Positions 6,887-9,895 of a stretch of 9,895 nucleotides of DNA are shown piece after piece. The stretch spans positions 1 to 9,895 of the forward strand of contig CALVVP010000034.1 of NCBI GenBank assembly GCA_944363895.1, given 5' to 3'. The notes beneath the pieces are model-generated. The model ran no database searches. It was given only the letters and a program-made list of their open reading frames with translations, and had not been told where the DNA came from. Made by a program: the position numbers and the translations under genes. The number at the start of each line of letters is the position of its first letter. Within the stretch, counting starts at the first letter, position 1. The stretch comes from an uncultured Bacilli bacterium (GTDB lineage: Bacteria; Bacillota_I; Bacilli_A; RF39; UBA660).

Positions 6887-7558
6887 ATGAGTAGTTTAAA
6901 AGAAGATTATAGTTTGAAACTAGAAACCTTAATTGGTATTTTTACCGTCGATAAAGGGAAAATTAAAATCTTGATGATGCGAAAAAAAGCAGAACCATAT
7001 AAAGGTTATTGGATTTTACCAGGCGAGATGTTAAACATAAAAGAAACTTTAGAAGATAATATTACTAATGTTGTTTGTGAAAAATTAGGCTTACCAACTA
7101 TGTATATTGAACAATGTTATACTTTTAGTAATTTAAATCGTCATTTAGAAGAGCGAGTTTTAGCTACTGCTTTTATTGGTTTAATTGATAATATTACTTT
7201 AGTTTTAAAAAAACAAGAACGTGACGATATCGAATTAGAATGGTTTGACATTAATTCCCTTCCTAAAACTGGTTATGACCATGACAAAATAATTCATAAA
7301 TTAATAGCTTATTTTAAAAAAAGAATTATCAATAGCAATATTTTAAAAATATTATTTCCAAGTGATTTTACCTTACCGGAATTACAAAAAATATATGAAC
7401 AAATTTTAAATGTTAATATCGATCGTCGAAATTTTCGCAAAAAATTAATTAATTTGGGATATGTTGTCGATACTGGTGATGTCAATGAAGGTTATATGGG
7501 AAGACCAGCTAAACTATATCGCTTTAATGATGAGTTAGAAAGTAGGAATCTATTTTAA
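6887..7558 (+). CDS. NrtR-like transcriptional regulator: degenerate Nudix domain plus winged helix
   Basis: The 223-residue protein has an N-terminal Nudix domain (about 10-150) and a C-terminal winged-helix DNA-binding domain (157-216). The latter has the NrtR/COG4111 signature FTLPELQ...DRRNFRKKL (DRRNFRKK at 179-186) and GRPAKLYRF near the end. NrtR proteins use the Nudix fold as a ligand sensor, ADP-ribose in the NAD regulators, rather than as an enzyme. The Nudix box (positions 47-69) reads E-x5-E-x7-N-V-V-x-E-K-x-G-L: the first Gly, the Arg, the first Glu of REUxEE and the last Glu are lost, so hydrolysis is unlikely. Start ATG 6887 is chosen over 6857 because AAAGGGAGA (6872-6880) precedes it and transcription probably begins after 6857. 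It overlaps the pilin-like gene by one base. No NAD biosynthesis gene is near; Firmicute relatives may sense other nucleotides or sugars, so ligand and targets are unknown. Confidence 0.82.
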   Translation: MSSLKEDYSLKLETLIGIFTVDKGKIKILMMRKKAEPYKGYWILPGEMLNIKETLEDNITNVVCEKLGLPTMYIEQCYTFSNLNRHLEERVLATAFIGLIDNITLVLKKQERDDIELEWFDINSLPKTGYDHDKIIHKLIAYFKKRIINSNILKILFPSDFTLPELQKIYEQILNVNIDRRNFRKKLINLGYVVDTGDVNEGYMGRPAKLYRFNDELESRNLF

Positions 7559-8025
7559 TGAATCGTTTTAAATTAAATAATCGGGGGTGGGGACTACAAG
7601 TGATGATTGCTAGTATTTTAGTTTTAATGTTAGGTTTGGTCATCGTAGCTATTTTAATTCAACAAACATTTGGTGATGTTTTTGATCCAATCGATGAAAA
7701 TAATCCTAGTAGTGGCATTAATCGTCCTAATGAACAACCAGAAGAATCTGAAACTTATGATGATTTAGAAGACTTAGTTTTAGAAGCTACTAAAAAATAT
7801 CAACAAGAATATTATTCCGATATTTTAGACGGTGAAATAATAAGTGTTACTATAAAACGATTGATTAATGAAAAATTAATTGATGAAGTTAATGATGTTG
7901 AGGATGGTTCACCTTGTACCGGTTATGGAATATTTACTTTAAAAGATGGTGAAATAACTTATAACGCTTATTTAAATTGTAACAATTACCAAACAACCGG
8001 CTATAATACAATATATGATAATTAA
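7558..8025 (+). CDS. Pilin-like single-pass secreted/membrane protein, unnamed family
   Basis: The 155-residue protein has a short basic N-terminus (MNRFKLNNRGWGLQ), one long hydrophobic helix (about 13-34), an acidic Ser/Pro-rich linker (about 42-65) and a small outer domain. The RGWGLQVM start lines up with the prepilin cleavage motif KGFTLIEL (Gly10 / Trp11), but the Glu at +5 is replaced by Val. The C-terminal part has a pattern C120-x-G-Y ... Y-x-A-Y-x-x-C141-x-x-Y-x-T-x-G-Y; the two Cys could form a disulfide outside the cell. I have the impression that similar pilin-like proteins recur in gut Firmicutes, but I know no assigned function. It is translationally coupled to the NrtR-like gene (TAATG) with a weak AGGA site 10 bases upstream, and ends at a strong terminator. 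It could be a minor pseudopilin, or simply a membrane-anchored protein. Confidence 0.6.
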   Translation: MNRFKLNNRGWGLQVMIASILVLMLGLVIVAILIQQTFGDVFDPIDENNPSSGINRPNEQPEESETYDDLEDLVLEATKKYQQEYYSDILDGEIISVTIKRLINEKLIDEVNDVEDGSPCTGYGIFTLKDGEITYNAYLNCNNYQTTGYNTIYDN

Positions 8026-8045
8026 CTCTAATTTAGAGTTTTTTT
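8024..8045 (+). terminator. Rho-independent terminator of the NrtR-like/pilin-like bicistron
   Basis: A perfect 7-bp stem (AACTCTA, loop ATT, TAGAGTT) begins at the stop codon and is followed by a run of seven T. It directly abuts the -35 of the next promoter at 8047. Confidence 0.85.
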
Positions 8046-8046
8046 C

Positions 8047-8075
8047 TTGACAAAAGTAGTTACATATGTTACCAT
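8047..8075 (+). promoter_or_regulatory. Promoter of the toxin-antitoxin operon
   Basis: TTGACA (8047-8052) and TACCAT (8070-8075) are 17 bp apart. The -35 is perfect and the -10 has 4 of 6 consensus bases. Transcription would begin near 8082, giving a leader of under 20 bases before the toxin start. Confidence 0.75.
8059..8072. promoter_or_regulatory. Candidate operator palindrome in the toxin-antitoxin promoter
   Basis: GTTACATATGTTAC is a 14-bp inverted repeat with a perfect 8-bp core (ACATATGT) and one mismatched base pair on each flank. It occupies the spacer between -35 and -10. This is where an HTH antitoxin would bind to repress its own operon, as MqsA does. Assignment is by position only. 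Confidence 0.5.
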
Positions 8076-8085
8076 GTTATTACAC

Positions 8086-8092
8086 GAGGTGA
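8086..8092 (+). promoter_or_regulatory. Ribosome binding site that sets the toxin start at TTG 8099
   Basis: GAGGTGA is a strong site lying 6 bases before TTG 8099. The earlier in-frame TTG at 8093 touches the site directly, and the first in-frame ATG, at 8132, has no site at proper distance. Confidence 0.7.
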
Positions 8093-8098
8093 TTGGCA

Positions 8099-8416
8099 TT
8101 GATTGGTGAAAAAGTTAAATTATTATCATTGATGAAAACAAAAATTTGTAAAAAAGAAAGGGAATTTAAAGTACGCAACGATCGCGATTATTTAATCGAT
8201 CTATTAGAAATAGGTCTCAGTGTTGAGGAGGCATGGCAACAAATTTTAGAATTAAATATAAATTTTTATATTAACGATTCTAAACCAAGTTATCATAAAA
8301 GTCCAAATAGTTTGACTTTTAAAAAGAATATAAATGGGATTAATGTATACATTAAATTAGTCTTAGAAGATGAAAAAGTAGTTTGTTGGTCTTTTCACAA
8401 AGACGAAAGGGGATAA
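8099..8416 (+). CDS. MqsR-family toxin of a type II toxin-antitoxin system
   Basis: MqsR toxins are small RelE-fold ribonucleases that cleave mRNA (E. coli MqsR at GCU) and stop growth when free of antitoxin. The 105-residue protein has the Firmicute MqsR pattern: FKVRN...LLEIGLSVEEAWQQIL (23-50), then LNINFYINDS (52-61), a variable loop, and the closing strand pair NVYIKLVL...KVVCWSFH (82-100). The C-terminal K-L-x5-K-V-V-C-x-S-F-H strand is the best single indicator. E. coli MqsR is 98 residues, so length fits. It begins with a rare TTG codon and is followed 6 bases later by the antitoxin gene; toxin first, antitoxin second is the mqsRA order. Sequence similarity to E. coli MqsR is distant, so cleavage specificity should not be assumed. 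Confidence 0.8.
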   Translation: MIGEKVKLLSLMKTKICKKEREFKVRNDRDYLIDLLEIGLSVEEAWQQILELNINFYINDSKPSYHKSPNSLTFKKNINGINVYIKLVLEDEKVVCWSFHKDERG

Positions 8417-8422
8417 GATAAT

Positions 8423-9397
8423 ATGAAATGTAATTGTCAAAACACACAAATAATTTTATATCATCATAAATATTTAATTAAGGGAAAAGAAATCGAATTT
8501 GATCATAAACGAAGAGTTTGTAAAGACTGTGGCAGTTTAGTTTACGATGAAAACTTAGATGAAGCCGCAAGTAAAGAAGCCATTCGAATCTATAATTTGA
8601 ATTATGGTATTACCAAAGAAGAAATAAAAGAAATAAGAAAAAATTACGATTTATCTTTAGAATTATTTGCTAAAATAATCGGTTGTGCTAAAAAAACCCT
8701 AATTAGTTATGAACAAGGAACATCGATACCTAATGATAATTATTTAATTATTTTAAAAACCTTACAAAAAAATCCTAATTTATTAAAAGATATAATCGAA
8801 TCTAATCCAGAACGTTTTAGCATTGAAGAAATGGAAAAAATTAAAAATAAATTACATCGTTTATATGGTAATCATTTTTTAACTATCAATTTTTTAGAAG
8901 AAAATGAGCCATCATTATATAATGGTTATACTAAATTTTCTTTTCAAAAATTCAAAGATGTTGTTAGTTATTTAGCAACTCTAGCAATTGGTAAAACAAA
9001 GTTAATGAAAGAACTTTTTTATATAGATTTCCTCTATTATAAAAATTATGGAAGTTCTTTAACTGGTATGTCATATGTTAAATTACCTCATGGACCAGTT
9101 CCTGATAATTATGAGATATTATTGGAAATATTAAATGATAATAATTTTATTGAAATTACAAGTACTTTAAAAGGAAATTATGAAGAAAATACTATTGTTT
9201 CGGTAAATAAAGATATTAATTTATCTAAAGAAGAAAAAAAGATAATAAATGAGATTGTTAATTATTTTGCTTCTTATACTGGGTCACAAATAGCCGATTA
9301 TTCTCATCAAGAAAATGCTTGGAAATTACCAGAATTTAACAAGTTAATTAGTTATGAATATGCCTTTGATATAGAATTAGGTAAAAAAAATGCTTGA
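8423..9397 (+). CDS. Antitoxin: MqsA-type zinc finger, HTH and Panacea (SocA-like, DUF4065) domains
   Basis: The 324-residue protein is a three-part antitoxin, far longer than E. coli MqsA (131). Residues 1-45 are an MqsA/YgiT-type zinc-binding domain with C3, C5, C33 and C36; the first pair is CxC, not the usual CxxC. Residues 62-118 are an XRE/MqsA-type HTH (ITKEEIKEIR, then LELFAKIIGCAKKTLISYEQG at 79-99, pieces of the recognition unit). Residues 119-165 form a charged helical linker. Residues 175-320 are a Panacea/SocA-like (DUF4065) domain: KLMKELFYIDFLYYKNYG (193-210), TGMSYVKLPHGPVPDNYE (214-231) and DYSHQENAW (292-300). The role inferred is toxin neutralisation plus operon autorepression through the HTH. 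AAAGGGGA (8406-8413) precedes the ATG and lies within the toxin gene's end. The TGA stop overlaps the rpsL -35 (9394-9399). Confidence 0.88.
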   Translation: MKCNCQNTQIILYHHKYLIKGKEIEFDHKRRVCKDCGSLVYDENLDEAASKEAIRIYNLNYGITKEEIKEIRKNYDLSLELFAKIIGCAKKTLISYEQGTSIPNDNYLIILKTLQKNPNLLKDIIESNPERFSIEEMEKIKNKLHRLYGNHFLTINFLEENEPSLYNGYTKFSFQKFKDVVSYLATLAIGKTKLMKELFYIDFLYYKNYGSSLTGMSYVKLPHGPVPDNYEILLEILNDNNFIEITSTLKGNYEENTIVSVNKDINLSKEEKKIINEIVNYFASYTGSQIADYSHQENAWKLPEFNKLISYEYAFDIELGKKNA

Positions 9398-9423
9398 CAA
9401 ACATATACTAAAAATGGTAATAT
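9394..9423 (+). promoter_or_regulatory. Promoter of rpsL (str operon)
   Basis: TTGACA (9394-9399) and TAATAT (9418-9423) are 18 bp apart, and TGG just before the -10 makes it an extended -10. The -35 lies over the last codon and stop of the antitoxin gene. There is no terminator in between. Confidence 0.8.
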
Positions 9424-9429
9424 TATACT

Positions 9430-9517
9430 GCATTTAATTTGGATTTGCTTAACGCAAGTCTATAATTAATATAAAAAATGAAACACCTGGAAGTGTGTAA
9501 AAGAAGGGAGGACAACA
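9430..9517 (+). promoter_or_regulatory. Structured 5' leader of rpsL
   Basis: The leader of about 88 bases holds two hairpins. The first pairs GGATTTGC (9441-9448) with GCAAGTCT (9454-9461) around loop TTAAC, with two G-T wobbles. The second pairs ACAC (9483-9486) with GTGT (9493-9496) around CTGGAA, 9 bases before the ribosome binding site GGGAGGA (9506-9512). Neither has a T tract, so they are not terminators. Ribosomal protein operons often carry autogenous leader RNA, but I cannot match this to a named class. Confidence 0.4.
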
Positions 9518-9895
9518 ATGCCTACAATTAACCAATTAGTTAGAAAAAATCGTAAAAACAAAACGCGAAAGAGTAAATCACCAGTTTTAAATATCGGTTT
9601 TAACAGCAAAGATAAAAAAAGAACAAACCAAAATTCACCGCAAAAACGTGGTGTTTGTACTCGTGTTGGGACAATGGCACCTAAAAAACCAAACTCTGCG
9701 TTACGTAAATATGCCCGTGTAAGATTATCTAACGGTATGGAAGTGACAGCTTATATACCAGGAGAAGGACATAATTTACAAGAACACTCAGTAGTTTTAA
9801 TTCGTGGCGGTCGTGTTAAAGACTTAATCGGTGTTAGATATCACATTATTCGTGGTACTATGGATACGGCTGGAATCGAAAAACGTCGTCAAGGA
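9518..9895 (+). CDS. rpsL: 30S ribosomal protein S12 (3' end outside window)
   Basis: S12 sits at the decoding centre of the 30S subunit and governs translational accuracy and streptomycin response. The 126 residues present cover all but about the last dozen (Bacillus S12 has 138). The sequence carries the Firmicute N-terminal insert before [12 protein letters not shown] (41-52), the PNSA loop ([10 protein letters not shown], 55-64) and [20 protein letters not shown] (84-103). K56 and K101, equal to E. coli K43 and K88 (counting Met), are the streptomycin-sensitive wild type. D102 is the residue methylthiolated by RimO in some bacteria. Residue 104 is Ile where nearly all S12 proteins have Pro (PGVRYH), and residue 54 is Ala where Thr is usual. 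GGGAGGA lies 5 bases before the ATG. Normally rpsG, fusA and tuf follow, beyond this window. Confidence 0.98.
   Translation, partial: MPTINQLVRKNRKNKTRKSKSPVLNIGFNSKDKKRTNQNSPQKRGVCTRVGTMAPKKPNSALRKYARVRLSNGMEVTAYIPGEGHNLQEHSVVLIRGGRVKDLIGVRYHIIRGTMDTAGIEKRRQG

Noticed and set aside
8026..9420. Flanking direct repeats marking the toxin-antitoxin operon as an inserted element
   Set aside because: The shared CTTGACAAA at 8046 and 9393 is simply the -35 region of two promoters; no longer flanking repeat or integrase was seen.
9478..9531. A 17-codon frame ([17 protein letters not shown]) overlapping the rpsL start as a leader peptide
   Set aside because: No ribosome binding site precedes its ATG, and its course is explained by the hairpin and the rpsL ribosome binding site; kept only as part of the leader note.
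1..9895. UGA-as-Trp genetic code suggested by the Mollicutes-like A/T content
   Set aside because: Conserved Trp residues in RbgA and SigA are TGG, and dnaG and the antitoxin end at TGA in the expected places.

Overview
The window comes from an A+T-rich (by eye roughly 25-30% G+C) low-GC Gram-positive bacterium. The core proteins are of Bacilli/Firmicutes type: a circularly permuted RbgA GTPase, MrnC, a SigH-like factor, a dnaG-rpoD pair, and an S12 with the long N-terminal insert of the Bacillus type. Shine-Dalgarno sites are strong, Trp is encoded by TGG and TGA ends two genes (dnaG and the antitoxin), so this is genetic code 11 and not a Mycoplasma-type code. An uncultured gut-type lineage of Bacilli or near the Mollicutes would fit, but that placement is inference.

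Layout. (1) 1-744: the 3' end of an OLD-family ATPase/TOPRIM nuclease gene, closed by a hairpin terminator. (2) 862-3377: a tightly packed operon rbgA-mrnC-rlmB-sigH-like for ribosome assembly, 23S rRNA processing and methylation, and an alternative sigma factor. (3) 3382-3918, minus strand: a small polytopic membrane protein convergent with the sigma gene; one perfect 11-bp hairpin spans both stop codons. (4) 4025-6824: dnaG-rpoD, overlapping by 11 nt. (5) 6887-8025: a bicistron of an NrtR-like regulator (degenerate Nudix domain plus winged helix) and a pilin-like single-pass secreted protein, with its own promoter and terminator. (6) 8047-9397: a toxin-antitoxin operon made of an MqsR-family toxin and an antitoxin that joins an MqsA-type zinc finger, an HTH domain and a C-terminal Panacea/SocA-like domain. 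A palindrome lies in its promoter spacer. (7) 9394-end: promoter, structured leader and the start of rpsL (S12), presumably the str operon.

Most of the window is housekeeping. The accessory part most worth attention is the MqsR/MqsA-HTH-Panacea module, which sits without a terminator directly against the rpsL promoter. Secondary points are the catalytically degenerate Nudix regulator paired with an unnamed pilin-like protein, an unusual Ile at a normally invariant Pro of S12, and the OLD-family nuclease cut by the window edge.

Four starts were moved from the longest open frame to the codon that the Shine-Dalgarno sequence supports: rbgA (ATG 862), rlmB (ATG 2117), the NrtR-like gene (ATG 6887) and the toxin (TTG 8099). 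No tRNA, rRNA, CRISPR array or insertion sequence was seen, and no stretch longer than about 120 bases lacks a gene.
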